The notes: generated from the letters alone by a model not told the origin. Positions 6,743 through 15,078 are shown, counted from the first letter of the stretch. The stretch: 64,000 nt of DNA from JAQIBY01 sp051747965 (GCA_051747965.1 JBNJGS010000002.1:1-64000), one strand, 5' to 3'. Program-made: numbers and translations.

Positions 6743-8524
6743 ATGAAAACAAGTTTTTGGAAAATTATGCTGGCCTCTATGGTCGGATTTATTCTTGCCT
6801 CCCTGTTGGTAATCTTTGTAACTGTCGGTTCCATTGGTTCCCTGATATCCAAGGCCGGAAAACAGGAACCCAAGCCAGTGCCGGAAGAGTCTGTGCTCAC
6901 CATCGATCTGACTTTGCCCATCCCGGACAGAACACCACAAAACCCTTTTGAAGCCTTTAACTTTGACCCTTATGACATGAAAAAAATCGTGGGTCTGAAT
7001 GACATTCTCAAAGGACTTGAACGCGCCGAAAAAGACGAAAACATCGAAGGTGTTTATCTGGATTTAAGTGTTGTTACCGGTGGAATGGCTACCCTGAGGG
7101 AAATCCGTGATGCCCTTGCCGATTTCAAGGCCAGCGGCAAATGGGTTGTCTGCTATGCCGATATGATGTCGCAGAAAGCCTATTATATGGCTACGGTAGC
7201 TGATGAAGTCTACCTCAATCCTCAGGGATGGATGGATTTCAGAGGACTATCCGCCCAGGTAATGTACTTCAAAAATGCCCTGGACAAACTTGGCGTTGAA
7301 CCCCAGATTTTCCGTCATGGAAAATTCAAATCTGCAGTAGAGCCTTTTATGTCAGATACCATGAGCGAGGCAAACAGGCTGCAAACCCTCACCTACACAA
7401 CAAGCTTGTGGAATTCTATGCTGGAGGCCATTGCTGAAAGCCGTAACATATCCGTGGATGAACTTAACTCATACGCTGAAAACCTCAGCATTTCCGATGC
7501 TGCTTCAGTGAAAGAATACAATTTTGTTGATGATCTCAAATACAAAGACGAGGTGCTTGCCATCATGAACAAAAAAATGGACGAAGACCCCACCGAAAAA
7601 ATCAAATTCCTCGGCATGGGAAAATACCGCATGAGCCCGGTAAAAGTTGCCAAAAAAGACATGTCTGACAATGAAGTTGCCGTGATTTTTGCCGAAGGAA
7701 ATATTGTCATGGGTGAGGGCGATGAACAAAGTATCGGCGGCGAACGCTACGCAAAAGCCATCCGTAAAGCCCGTCTGGATGATGACATCAAAGCCATCGT
7801 TCTCCGTGTGAATTCTCCCGGTGGCAGCGGTCTGGCTTCAGAAATTATGTGGCGCGAAATCACGCTTGCCAAAAAGGACAAACCCGTGGTGGTATCCATG
7901 GGTAACCTGGCAGCCTCCGGTGGATATTACATCGCCTGTCCCGCTGACTACATATATGCACAGCCAACCACCCTTACCGGCTCAATCGGCGTCTTTGGCC
8001 TCATGTTTACAGCCAAAGAACTCCTGAATGAAAAACTCGGCATCGACGTTGAAGTGGTTAACACCAACCAACACGCCGATATGGGGAATATTGCCCGCAG
8101 CTTCGACCAGCGCGAAAGCGAGTACATGCAAAACATGGTGGAAAACTTTTACGACGTGTTTATTACCCGCGTAGCTGACGGACGTGACATGACAAAAGAA
8201 GAAGTGGACGAAATTGGACAGGGCCGCGTATGGACAGGCCGTAATGCCATCGAAATTGGCCTTGTGGATGAATTTGGCGGCCTCGAAGAAGCCGTTGAAA
8301 AAGCCGCAGAACTGGCCGACCTTGAAGATTATGAAATCGGTGAATACCCTCGTATGAAAAATTTTATGGAACAACTTTTCAGCGAATTCACCATCAGTGC
8401 TGATGTGGAAATGCTGGAGCACCTCACCGGCATGGAACTGCAAAGTCTCCGCAGATTAAAAGCCTTTACCGAACTCGACGAAGGCGTTCAGGCACGCATG
8501 CCTATGGACGTTACCTTCAAATAG
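6743..8524 (+). CDS. sppA: Signal peptide peptidase SppA, 67K type
   Basis: The 593-residue product has one N-terminal membrane segment (about residues 7-30) and two tandem ClpP/crotonase-like peptidase domains, the long SppA form. The catalytic Lys is in 'HGKFKSAVEPF' (Lys196) and the Ser nucleophile in 'GNLAASGGYYIACPAD' (Ser392), each domain supplying one residue as in the E. coli enzyme. It degrades cleaved signal peptides in the membrane from the periplasmic side. It follows the dipeptidase gene after 28 nt and is closed by a good terminator. Confidence 0.95.
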   Translation: MKTSFWKIMLASMVGFILASLLVIFVTVGSIGSLISKAGKQEPKPVPEESVLTIDLTLPIPDRTPQNPFEAFNFDPYDMKKIVGLNDILKGLERAEKDENIEGVYLDLSVVTGGMATLREIRDALADFKASGKWVVCYADMMSQKAYYMATVADEVYLNPQGWMDFRGLSAQVMYFKNALDKLGVEPQIFRHGKFKSAVEPFMSDTMSEANRLQTLTYTTSLWNSMLEAIAESRNISVDELNSYAENLSISDAASVKEYNFVDDLKYKDEVLAIMNKKMDEDPTEKIKFLGMGKYRMSPVKVAKKDMSDNEVAVIFAEGNIVMGEGDEQSIGGERYAKAIRKARLDDDIKAIVLRVNSPGGSGLASEIMWREITLAKKDKPVVVSMGNLAASGGYYIACPADYIYAQPTTLTGSIGVFGLMFTAKELLNEKLGIDVEVVNTNQHADMGNIARSFDQRESEYMQNMVENFYDVFITRVADGRDMTKEEVDEIGQGRVWTGRNAIEIGLVDEFGGLEEAVEKAAELADLEDYEIGEYPRMKNFMEQLFSEFTISADVEMLEHLTGMELQSLRRLKAFTELDEGVQARMPMDVTFK

Positions 8525-8544
8525 TGATTTTATCATGATATAGT

Positions 8545-8580
8545 AAGCACCGGGCAATTTTCTTGTCTGGTGCTTTTTTA
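8545..8580 (+). terminator. Rho-independent terminator after sppA
   Basis: AAGCACCGGGCAA (8545-8557) pairs with TTGTCTGGTGCTT (8563-8575) over 13 positions with two G-U pairs. The loop is five nucleotides and a T-run reaches 8579. Confidence 0.85.
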
Positions 8581-8618
8581 TGTGGGCGCCTTAACGGTCT
8601 CCGGCTGCTAGTTGCCGT

Positions 8619-8699
8619 GCATTGCTTTGTGCCTGTTAAGCTGTGGACAGGAGTTTGATTCCGCCACTCTGCCACAGCTACAGGCAGCAAAAGCAATGC
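8619..8699. repeat. Long imperfect inverted repeat
   Basis: The arm at 8619-8646 (starting GCATTGCTTT) pairs with 8672-8699 (ending AAAGCAATGC) with a few small mismatches and bulges. The loop is 25 nt. It could fold as DNA cruciform or as RNA. Confidence 0.7.
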
Positions 8700-8779
8700 T
8701 ATGGCAAGCTATACGCCTTCGCCCTGGCGCGGGTTTTCCGATTGCTCAGCTCTCGCTTAGCTTGCCAGCCAGTCGCGGT

Positions 8780-8873
8780 GGCAACCTCATCCTCCGACTA
8801 CAGCTCGGGGGATGAGTAAGGGACGACACTGCAGGTTGTACCGCACAAAATGGTAACTGGTACGGGGTATACC
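8780..8873. repeat. 94-bp direct repeat R1, copy A
   Basis: Identical to 9184-9277 except one base. Its first part forms a hairpin: CTCATCCTCCGA pairs with TCGGGGGATGAG with one mismatch. The repeat is followed here by a palindromic insert and then by the continuation (8909-8972), which matches 9278-9341. Confidence 0.9.
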
Positions 8874-8908
8874 GTAGAGACGCACGGCCGTGCGTCTCTA
8901 CAATATCC
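8874..8908. mobile_element. Palindromic repeat copy 4, a 35-bp insert
   Basis: A 28-bp perfect palindrome (8874-8901, core as in copies 1-3) plus AATATCC. The surrounding repeat exists without it at 9277/9278, so this is an insert with a matching empty site inside the same window. The edges are uncertain by two bases. The flanks TATACC and ATATCC are similar but not a clear target duplication. Confidence 0.7.
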
Positions 8909-8978
8909 CTGTACCCGCAAATCTCCCAACCGCACATACCTGTCATGGACACATGCATCAAAGGAATACATTCCTTAG

Positions 8979-9032
8979 CTCTCGCTTAGCGAATTAGCTA
9001 CGCTCGTGCCCAGGCTAATCGCTTAGCGAGAG
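8979..9032. repeat. Inverted repeat with CTCTCGCTTAGCG arms
   Basis: CTCTCGCTTAGCGAATTAGC (8979-8998) pairs with 9014-9032 with one mismatch and one bulge. The 12-mer CTCTCGCTTAGC also occurs at 8750-8761 in direct orientation. Confidence 0.75.
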
Positions 9033-9125
9033 CGGTTTCCACCTGTGAATCATGCCGACCTGACAGGTTTGGCTTACCTGACCTTCAGAGACGCTGACGC
9101 CCCTTCAGGGCTCAATTCTTCCTTC

Positions 9126-9158
9126 CCTGTAGCAATGGGCTGCGCCCATTGCTACAGG
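9126..9158. repeat. Perfect 15-bp hairpin with 3-nt loop
   Basis: CCTGTAGCAATGGGC (9126-9140) is followed by TGC and its exact reverse complement (9144-9158). No T-tract follows on either side, so it is not a standard terminator. Confidence 0.85.
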
Positions 9159-9183
9159 CTTACGCCGCGTTGCGGCTTGCGAC

Positions 9184-9341
9184 GGCAACCTCATCCTCCG
9201 ACTACAGCTCGGGGGATGAGTAAGGGACGACCCTGCAGGTTGTACCGCACAAAATGGTAACTGGTACGGGGTATACCCTGTACCCGCAAATCTCCCAACC
9301 GCACATACCTGTCGTGGACACATGCATCAGTGGAATGCATT
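9184..9341. repeat. 158-bp direct repeat, copy B (uninterrupted)
   Basis: Equals 8780-8873 joined directly to 8909-8972, with only a few substitutions. It therefore records the state without the palindromic insert. Confidence 0.9.
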
Positions 9342-9386
9342 TTCATTTAACGCTATTCCTCCGAATCATGCTGACCTGACAGGCTT
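9321..9386. repeat. 66-bp direct repeat R3, copy A
   Basis: Starts CATGCATCAGTGGAAT and ends GACCTGACAGGCTT. It matches 9593-9658 with a few changes and overlaps the end of the 158-bp repeat, so the island is a mosaic of overlapping units. Confidence 0.85.
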
Positions 9387-9387
9387 C

Positions 9388-9408
9388 TGACCCGTCAGCG
9401 ACGGGTCA
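9388..9408. repeat. Perfect 9-bp hairpin
   Basis: TGACCCGTC (9388-9396), loop AGC, GACGGGTCA (9400-9408). Confidence 0.75.
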
Positions 9409-9439
9409 AATATGCTTGTCCGCCAACCGGCTGAAATAG

Positions 9440-9473
9440 CCCCGGGTGAGGATATTTCATCCGAAACCCGGGG
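9440..9473. repeat. GC-rich hairpin with inner stem
   Basis: CCCCGGGT (9440-9447) pairs with ACCCGGGG (9466-9473). GGAT/ATCC form an inner stem. Confidence 0.7.
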
Positions 9474-9493
9474 TATGTTGCAATAAGAGATCT

Positions 9494-9545
9494 GTTTTTG
9501 GCATGAGTTTTTGCAGCAGAGCAAGCAAAAATCCATGCCAAAAAC
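9494..9545. repeat. Two-tier hairpin
   Basis: GTTTTTGGCATG (9494-9505) pairs perfectly with CATGCCAAAAAC (9534-9545). An inner stem TTTTTGC (9508-9514)/GCAAAAA (9525-9531) stacks above a small internal loop. Confidence 0.75.
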
Positions 9546-9576
9546 CATATATTCGCTACGGTACTCAACCCGGTAC

Positions 9577-9658
9577 AAACCTGTCAGGTCTTCATGCATC
9601 AGTGGAATACATTTTGATTTAACGCTATTCCTCCGAATCATGCCGACCTGACAGGTTT
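9577..9658. repeat. Perfect 14-bp inverted repeat around R3 copy B
   Basis: AAACCTGTCAGGTC (9577-9590) and GACCTGACAGGTTT (9645-9658) are exact reverse complements. The right arm is the end of the second R3 copy (9593-9658). Each arm contains the smaller palindrome-like CCTGTCAGG/CCTGACAGG. Confidence 0.8.
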
Positions 9659-9668
9659 TGGTTTGCGT

Positions 9669-9687
9669 GATCCGTCGTTGACGGATC
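9669..9687. repeat. Perfect 8-bp hairpin
   Basis: GATCCGTC, loop GTT, GACGGATC. Its form and 3-nt loop resemble the hairpin at 9388-9408. Confidence 0.65.
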
Positions 9688-9715
9688 CTTCCGCCGCGTT
9701 GCGGCTCGCGGTGGC

Positions 9716-9812
9716 ACCTCATCCTCCGACTACAGCTCGGGGGAGGACTAAGCGGTGACAGTGTTTCACCACGGCCAACAGCCTTTTGTCCGAATCAAAA
9801 TTATTTGTATCT
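9716..9812. repeat. 97-bp contig-end overlap, left copy
   Basis: Exactly identical to 9913-10009, and each copy ends precisely at the N run. This is the pattern of two contigs that overlap but were scaffolded with a placeholder gap. Confidence 0.9.
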
Positions 9813-9912
9813 NNNNNNNNNNNNNNNNNNNNNNNNNNNNNNNNNNNNNNNNNNNNNNNNNNNNNNNNNNNNNNNNNNNNNNNNNNNNNNNNNNNNNNNN
9901 NNNNNNNNNNNN
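9813..9912. other. 100-N placeholder gap, probably artificial
   Basis: Exactly 100 N. The flanks repeat the same 97 bp, so the true sequence is probably one copy and 197 bp should be removed. Confidence 0.85.
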
Positions 9913-10009
9913 ACCTCATCCTCCGACTACAGCTCGGGGGAGGACTAAGCGGTGACAGTGTTTCACCACGGCCAACAGCCTTTTGTCCGAATCAAAATTA
10001 TTTGTATCT
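9913..10009. repeat. 97-bp contig-end overlap, right copy
   Basis: Identical to 9716-9812. It leads directly into the signal peptide of the next gene, so it carries the true upstream region of that gene. Confidence 0.9.
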
Positions 10010-10017
10010 TTCCTCGC

Positions 10018-11517
10018 ATGAAACACTGGGTGATTCTGGTATTCGCACTTTTATCCACAACACTGGCTGCCCAAAGCCCCCTGGGAAAACGACAGCTTAC
10101 CGGACTTGAATCCGAACGGCAGACCGTGGAAAACAGCCTGTCTCTGGTGTACCACAATCAGCCTCAAAATATTTCCGACAGCCTGCAAACCGGTTCCGGA
10201 TTTCTTAACTGGCTGCTGAACAAACCTGCTTTGCAATCCACAGGTGAAAATCACCACATTGTTCTCAATCCGGCATTCAATTTTCAGGCCGGAACATACC
10301 AGAACGGCAACACATGGATCAACACCCGGGGTGCAGAAATCCATGGCAATTTCAGCCAAAAAATCCGCTTCCACACCAGTTTTTTTGAAAATCAGGGTAG
10401 ATTTCCGGCTTACCTCAACGAATATGCCACCAACTATGGCGTTTTGCCGGGTTATGCCCGCATGAAACCATACAACGAAAGCGACTGGGATTACGCCTCA
10501 GCATACGGCAGCATAGAAATACAGCCGGCAGATTTTCTGAACATCCGCTTTGGCCACGACAAACCCTTTATCGGCGAAGGACATCGCAGCCTTTTCCTCT
10601 CCGATGCCACCTTTCAGTCCCTGTTCCTGCAGACCAGCCTTGAATTCGGAAACTGGCGCTACACCAACCTCAGCATGCAATGGATGAATCCCAATTTTAA
10701 CAACCCAATGGGTTGGGAAAATACGCAGAGCATTGAAGGAAACTATCAGCGAAAATTCAGCAGTTACAACATGCTGGAATACCGCTTCAGCGACAATTTC
10801 CGGCTGGGATTCATTGAAGCTGTGCTGTTTGATGTCATTGATCAGCATTCATATTTTAACCCACACATGCTAAACCCCTTGCCGGGCATTCGGGCAACAA
10901 TGCTGGGCACCGGCAGCAAAGACAACATCATCACAGGCCTTGATGCATTGCTCAAACGAAAAAACAGCCATTATTACCTGCAATTTCTCATCGACAATCT
11001 TCAGATGAGCAGCCTCACATACAAAAACCCGTACAACCGTTTTGCATGGCAAATCGGGGCTGTATTTTTTGACATTATGGGCATCAAAAACCTGCATGCC
11101 CGGGCAGAACACAATTACATCCGTGCCAACACCTGGGCATCTGCCACACCTGAAGTCGGATGGTCACATTACAACCAGCCGGTAGCCCATCCGGCAGGCT
11201 CCAACCTTGCCGAATTTACCGGGGAACTGCAATACCGCTACAAACGGTTTCCGATGCGTACAAAAATCAGCTACATGCGGCGTGGAAAAGAGCAAAACGA
11301 GGTTCTAATGCCGGCCGAATATCCCACAGACGGAGCCTTTATTGCCGGTCCGGCGGAAAAATTCCTCTATGCCGACACAGAGATGGCTTTTATCATCAAT
11401 CCCGCATGGCATTGGCTGGCGTTTGCTGGTGTTACCTATCGACATTCCGAAGACAATTTACTGTGGATTCGCTTCGGCACACGAACTAACCTTAACCGCT
11501 TAATCCGTGACTTCTGA
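10018..11517 (+). CDS. RemB/Wzi-like outer-membrane beta-barrel, first of pair
   Basis: The 499-residue product has a signal peptide (MKHWVILVFALLSTTLAAQ). The central segment 'FGHDKPFIGEGHRSLFLSD' is of the type seen in the gliding-associated RemB protein and in Wzi-like capsule assembly barrels, where a glycine/serine-rich turn precedes aromatic strands. I infer an outer-membrane barrel with a role in surface polysaccharide or motility; RemB versus Wzi cannot be decided here. The start at 10018 is preferred over the open frame from 9952, which begins in repeat DNA. The next gene starts on the last base of the stop codon (TGATG), so the two are translationally coupled. The second product is a distant paralogue. 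Confidence 0.7.
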   Translation: MKHWVILVFALLSTTLAAQSPLGKRQLTGLESERQTVENSLSLVYHNQPQNISDSLQTGSGFLNWLLNKPALQSTGENHHIVLNPAFNFQAGTYQNGNTWINTRGAEIHGNFSQKIRFHTSFFENQGRFPAYLNEYATNYGVLPGYARMKPYNESDWDYASAYGSIEIQPADFLNIRFGHDKPFIGEGHRSLFLSDATFQSLFLQTSLEFGNWRYTNLSMQWMNPNFNNPMGWENTQSIEGNYQRKFSSYNMLEYRFSDNFRLGFIEAVLFDVIDQHSYFNPHMLNPLPGIRATMLGTGSKDNIITGLDALLKRKNSHYYLQFLIDNLQMSSLTYKNPYNRFAWQIGAVFFDIMGIKNLHARAEHNYIRANTWASATPEVGWSHYNQPVAHPAGSNLAEFTGELQYRYKRFPMRTKISYMRRGKEQNEVLMPAEYPTDGAFIAGPAEKFLYADTEMAFIINPAWHWLAFAGVTYRHSEDNLLWIRFGTRTNLNRLIRDF

Positions 11518-13106
11518 TGAACATTCGCCCGTTTCATATCGTCCTTGCTTTACTGCTCATGCTCAACGGCACACTTGATGCACAAAACTGGCTTAACACG
11601 GGCATGAACAAAAGCACCCGCCTGATGCTGGAAGAGCGGCAGTTCAACGACTCATCACCGGTTCACACGTCCATCAATCATCTGTACCTGAACCCGGCGG
11701 ACAGTCTGGCACAAAAATTTTCTCAGTACAAACTGGAAAAAGAAAACCTGTACTTCTCCTTTTATCCATCGTTTTACATCAGTGCCGGCATGTTGCAGGA
11801 AACAGAATTTTCCAGCAACAACAGTATTGGCTTCAATACTGACCTGGCATACAAGGCCGGAAAACACCAAATAGCATTGCATGCAGGGGCTGAAATGTTT
11901 GCCGGGGTACAACCATATTACCTCAGACTCCGCATGCAGCAAAGGCAGATTATTCCGGGATACCTTGCACAATCACGAATCAACAGGCACTGGAACATTG
12001 GATGGATGCCGGATGTTTACCTGCACTATCAGTCTCCCTGGGTGCTGAGTTTTGAAGGCGGTGTGGGCAAACATGTCATCGGGAGCGGTTACCGTTCTCT
12101 GCTTTTATCGGATAACAGCAGTCCCTATCCATATGCATCGCTGTATGCCGATTTTGACAACATTCTCTACCGCATCAACTGGATGTGGTTAAGCAACAGC
12201 ACATATCAGGCATTTGAACCGGAACCCAAAAAGTTTGCTCTCATGCATTATCTGAGCTGGAAACTTCATCCCCGATTTACCCTGGGCCTGTTTGAGAGCA
12301 TTGTGTGGTCAAATGAAATGCGTGGCGGATTTGAAGCACAATACCTCAACCCTTTCATTTTTTTCCGTCCGGTTGAATTTTCCCTTGGCAGCTCCGACAA
12401 TGCACTGCTCGGCCTCAACCTGTCATGGAATCCCTTTGGCAAGTGCATTTTATACGGGCAGTTTGTACTGGATGACATGAAAGTGGGTGAACTTGCCATG
12501 GACATCAAACACCGGCTCAACCCACAGGACAGCAGTTTTAGTTATGGCTGGTTTGCCAACAAATACGGCGGTCAGCTTGGCATCAAACTGTACGATGCCT
12601 TTGGCCTTGACGGCTTGTTTTTGCAGGCAGAAGCCAATGCTGTCAGACCATTTGTATATGCCCACAACAATGTCAGCCAGACATACACACACCAGTATCA
12701 GTCACTGACGCATCCCCTGGGAGCCAATTTTGCAGAAATCCTTGCCCATCTTAGTTACCAATTCAGCATGTACCGCCTCAGCTTTACCGGGATATATGCC
12801 CTGCAGGGAGAAAGTCCTTCAGGCACAAACATGGGTGAAAACATCTTTTATCCGGTAAGCGACGGGCCAAACATGGGCTACATTCCGGCATCAACATACG
12901 GAAATGAAATTCTGCAGGGAAATAAACGGCGGCTGATGTACCTTGAATCAGAATTTTGCTGGCTGGCAGCCCCGCAAGGCAGTCTGGAAATATTTGCCCG
13001 CGGGTTTTACAGAAAATCCGTTTCTGAAACCTTGACCGGCATAACAAACTATGGCATCATGCTTGGTGCCAGGACACATCCTTCACAGTTGAGCCGGTAT
13101 TTTTAA
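11517..13106 (+). CDS. RemB/Wzi-like outer-membrane beta-barrel, second of pair
   Basis: The 529-residue product has a signal peptide (about residues 1-22, ending LDAQ). 'GKHVIGSGYRSLLLSDNSS' aligns with the corresponding segment of the preceding protein, and the C-terminal half shares 'SHYNQPVAHPAGSN'-like patterns (here 'QSLTHPLGANFAEI'). It is therefore a diverged tandem paralogue. Many alternating aromatic strands fit an outer-membrane barrel. It may act with its partner. The gene ends 3 nt before the stop codon of the convergent CPBP gene, leaving no room for a separate terminator. Confidence 0.7.
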   Translation: MNIRPFHIVLALLLMLNGTLDAQNWLNTGMNKSTRLMLEERQFNDSSPVHTSINHLYLNPADSLAQKFSQYKLEKENLYFSFYPSFYISAGMLQETEFSSNNSIGFNTDLAYKAGKHQIALHAGAEMFAGVQPYYLRLRMQQRQIIPGYLAQSRINRHWNIGWMPDVYLHYQSPWVLSFEGGVGKHVIGSGYRSLLLSDNSSPYPYASLYADFDNILYRINWMWLSNSTYQAFEPEPKKFALMHYLSWKLHPRFTLGLFESIVWSNEMRGGFEAQYLNPFIFFRPVEFSLGSSDNALLGLNLSWNPFGKCILYGQFVLDDMKVGELAMDIKHRLNPQDSSFSYGWFANKYGGQLGIKLYDAFGLDGLFLQAEANAVRPFVYAHNNVSQTYTHQYQSLTHPLGANFAEILAHLSYQFSMYRLSFTGIYALQGESPSGTNMGENIFYPVSDGPNMGYIPASTYGNEILQGNKRRLMYLESEFCWLAAPQGSLEIFARGFYRKSVSETLTGITNYGIMLGARTHPSQLSRYF

Positions 13107-13109
13107 AGA

Positions 13110-14030
13110 TTATCCGGAAAGCTTTCGTTTCTTTCGAAACCTTACAAACCAAATCAGTATAGCTGTATAGCCCACTATAGAAACATACAACCATACAGAA
13201 GAGGGATCAGCACCGAACTCATCGGGATTGGGTGCAGACTCGTTGGATTTGAAGTATATATAGTACCAGATTACTGCCAGGGCATTGTTGGTGAAATGCG
13301 CAATAACCGGCACCCACAAGGAGCCGGTCCAATACAACAAATAACCGAACATCACGCCAAGGAAAAGCCGGGGCAGAAATCCATAAAACTGAAAATGCAC
13401 AAAGGAAAACAAAACGGCTGCTACCAAAATGGCAATGTGAATATTATTGGTCCATGCTTTCAGAAGTCGCTGAATAACACCACGGAAAAGCAATTCTTCA
13501 CAAACGGCAGGAACAAGGGCAATCACAAAAATATTCACCAGTAAACCACCAATATTGGCAGCATTGAGCATTCTCTCCTGAAGTTTCTGGGCAGATTCCT
13601 CCATCCGGATAATCATCTGTTCAAGCTGCTCCATGCCATCGGGAAGGTTGAGTGAAGCGTTCCATGAGGCCATCAGATTTACCAGTCCGATGCTGGCAAT
13701 TACCCAAAGAATGGTAAATATAATTTCTTTGTTTCCGGGAATACGACGCATCCGGAGGTGATATACCGGATCCGGACTGGAAATCACAGCTACCACATAA
13801 GCAGGCAGCAACAAGACAAACACAGAATTGATAACCTGAACGATTTTCAGAACATTGATATTCACATTTTCTATGCACACCTCTGTGACAGCCAGCTCCG
13901 AGGAAGTGGCGCTATATAATATAATCCCGGAAATAATCTGAGAAATAAACAAACCGATGAACACCAGGGTAAAAACAATCATTAGCCTGATGCCGGGATG
14001 TAAATTTACAAATGTATTTCTTAAACTCAT
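13110..14030 (-). CDS. CPBP-family intramembrane metalloprotease
   Basis: The 306-residue protein has several hydrophobic segments and the CPBP/CAAX-like (Abi) signature: 'EELLFRGVIQR' (Glu178-Glu179...Arg183), 'FVHFQFYG' (His212) and 'IAHFTNNALAV' (His245). These residues form the intramembrane active site in the family. Substrate unknown; bacterial members act in prenyl-protein-like cleavage, bacteriocin immunity or membrane protein turnover. The start overlaps the ribD stop by 4 nt, so it is translated from the same transcript. Confidence 0.9.
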   Translation of the reverse strand: MSLRNTFVNLHPGIRLMIVFTLVFIGLFISQIISGIILYSATSSELAVTEVCIENVNINVLKIVQVINSVFVLLLPAYVVAVISSPDPVYHLRMRRIPGNKEIIFTILWVIASIGLVNLMASWNASLNLPDGMEQLEQMIIRMEESAQKLQERMLNAANIGGLLVNIFVIALVPAVCEELLFRGVIQRLLKAWTNNIHIAILVAAVLFSFVHFQFYGFLPRLFLGVMFGYLLYWTGSLWVPVIAHFTNNALAVIWYYIYFKSNESAPNPDEFGADPSSVWLYVSIVGYTAILIWFVRFRKKRKLSG

Positions 14031-15070
14031 TGTCTTAATATTTTCAATTCACTGTTTCCAAACTGCTTATACTGTATTTTTGTCCCTTTAATGCGCGGTG
14101 CTTCAACGCCTTCACCAAAATAATGGTCACCGGTAAAAATTCTGGCCTCATCCCACAATCCTTTTCTAATAAAGGAATTCAGCAATTCGGCACCTCCTTC
14201 TACGACAAGAGACTGTTGATTTTGTTGATAAAGAAGTCTTAATATTTCCTCAATATTATCTTGCCGGCTGCTGATTTTCAGACGCTTCAATCTACCCGTG
14301 GCGGCTTTTATTTTGTCTGTAAAAACGATGCTGTCGGCCTCGTCATTAAACAGAAATAAATCCTCAGGCAGTTTTCCATCATAATCTATGGTAACCCTAA
14401 GCGGATTTCTGCCTGTCCATTCCCTGACTGTGAGCTGCGGGTTATCCATGATGGCCGTGTGTGTTCCCACCATAAAGGCATCCTCTTCAGAACGCCACTT
14501 GTGTACCAGCAATTTGCCGAATTTGTTGGTAATCCAGCTCGGATAACTACTTCGGTCAACTGTACGTTTGACATCAATAAAACCATCACGGGTTTCTGCC
14601 CATTTCAGAATAATGTATGGTCGTTTTTCTGTAAAAAATGTAACAAACCGCCGGTTCAGTTCCACGGCTTCCTTTTCAAGCACACCGGTAATTACTTCCA
14701 CTCCGTGATTTCGGAGTTTCGCCACACCTTTACCACTGACCTGTGGATTGGGGTCTGTCATTCCGATCACTACCCTGGGAATGCCTTTGCGGATGATGAG
14801 GTCAGTGCAGGGCGGAGTTTTACCATGATGCACACAAGGCTCAAGATTAACATATATTGTGGATGATTTCAGGTCTTTCTGATTTCTCACAGATGCAATG
14901 GCATTTACTTCAGCGTGGGCTTCACCAATTTTTTGGTGGTAGCCTTCACCTATGATACGCTCATCCTTAACGATTACAGCACCAACCAATGGATTTGGAC
15001 TCACATGCCCCAGTCCGGATTTTGCTATATCAAGGCATCTTTTCAAGTATGTTTCATCCTTGCTCATCAT
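14027..15070 (-). CDS. ribD: Bifunctional riboflavin deaminase/reductase RibD
   Basis: The 347-residue product has an N-terminal deaminase with 'HAEVNAIAS' (His52, Glu54) and 'EPCVHHGKTPPC' (Cys79, Cys88) binding catalytic zinc, and a C-terminal reductase domain with 'LVVEGGAELLNSF'. It catalyses the second and third steps of riboflavin synthesis from GTP. Either of two adjacent ATG codons (15070 or 15067) can start it. A TAATTTTG element lies only 8 nt upstream of the first ATG, which would give a nearly leaderless mRNA. No riboflavin riboswitch is visible in the short upstream region. Confidence 0.95.
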   Translation of the reverse strand: MMSKDETYLKRCLDIAKSGLGHVSPNPLVGAVIVKDERIIGEGYHQKIGEAHAEVNAIASVRNQKDLKSSTIYVNLEPCVHHGKTPPCTDLIIRKGIPRVVIGMTDPNPQVSGKGVAKLRNHGVEVITGVLEKEAVELNRRFVTFFTEKRPYIILKWAETRDGFIDVKRTVDRSSYPSWITNKFGKLLVHKWRSEEDAFMVGTHTAIMDNPQLTVREWTGRNPLRVTIDYDGKLPEDLFLFNDEADSIVFTDKIKAATGRLKRLKISSRQDNIEEILRLLYQQNQQSLVVEGGAELLNSFIRKGLWDEARIFTGDHYFGEGVEAPRIKGTKIQYKQFGNSELKILRQ

Positions 15071-15078
15071 ATCCGCAA

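Larger units (their letters stand above)
8581..10017. other. Gene-free island of nested hairpins and direct repeats
   Basis: About 1.4 kb (about 1.2 kb if the false gap is closed) without a credible gene. It contains at least eight inverted repeats, two near-identical 158-bp blocks (8780-8972 interrupted, 9184-9341), a 66-bp repeat in two copies, repeated 'CTCTCGCTTAGC' and 'GACCTGACAGG' motifs, and one palindromic element. Short frames exist but are made of the repeats. No transposase or tRNA is seen. Confidence 0.8.

Noticed and set aside
8581..9812. CRISPR array
   Set aside because: Repeats are long, overlapping, irregularly spaced and hairpin-like, with no constant 30-40-bp spacers and no cas genes.
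9952..10017. N-terminal extension of the first RemB-like gene
   Set aside because: The in-frame extension is encoded by repeat DNA and precedes a complete signal peptide at 10018.
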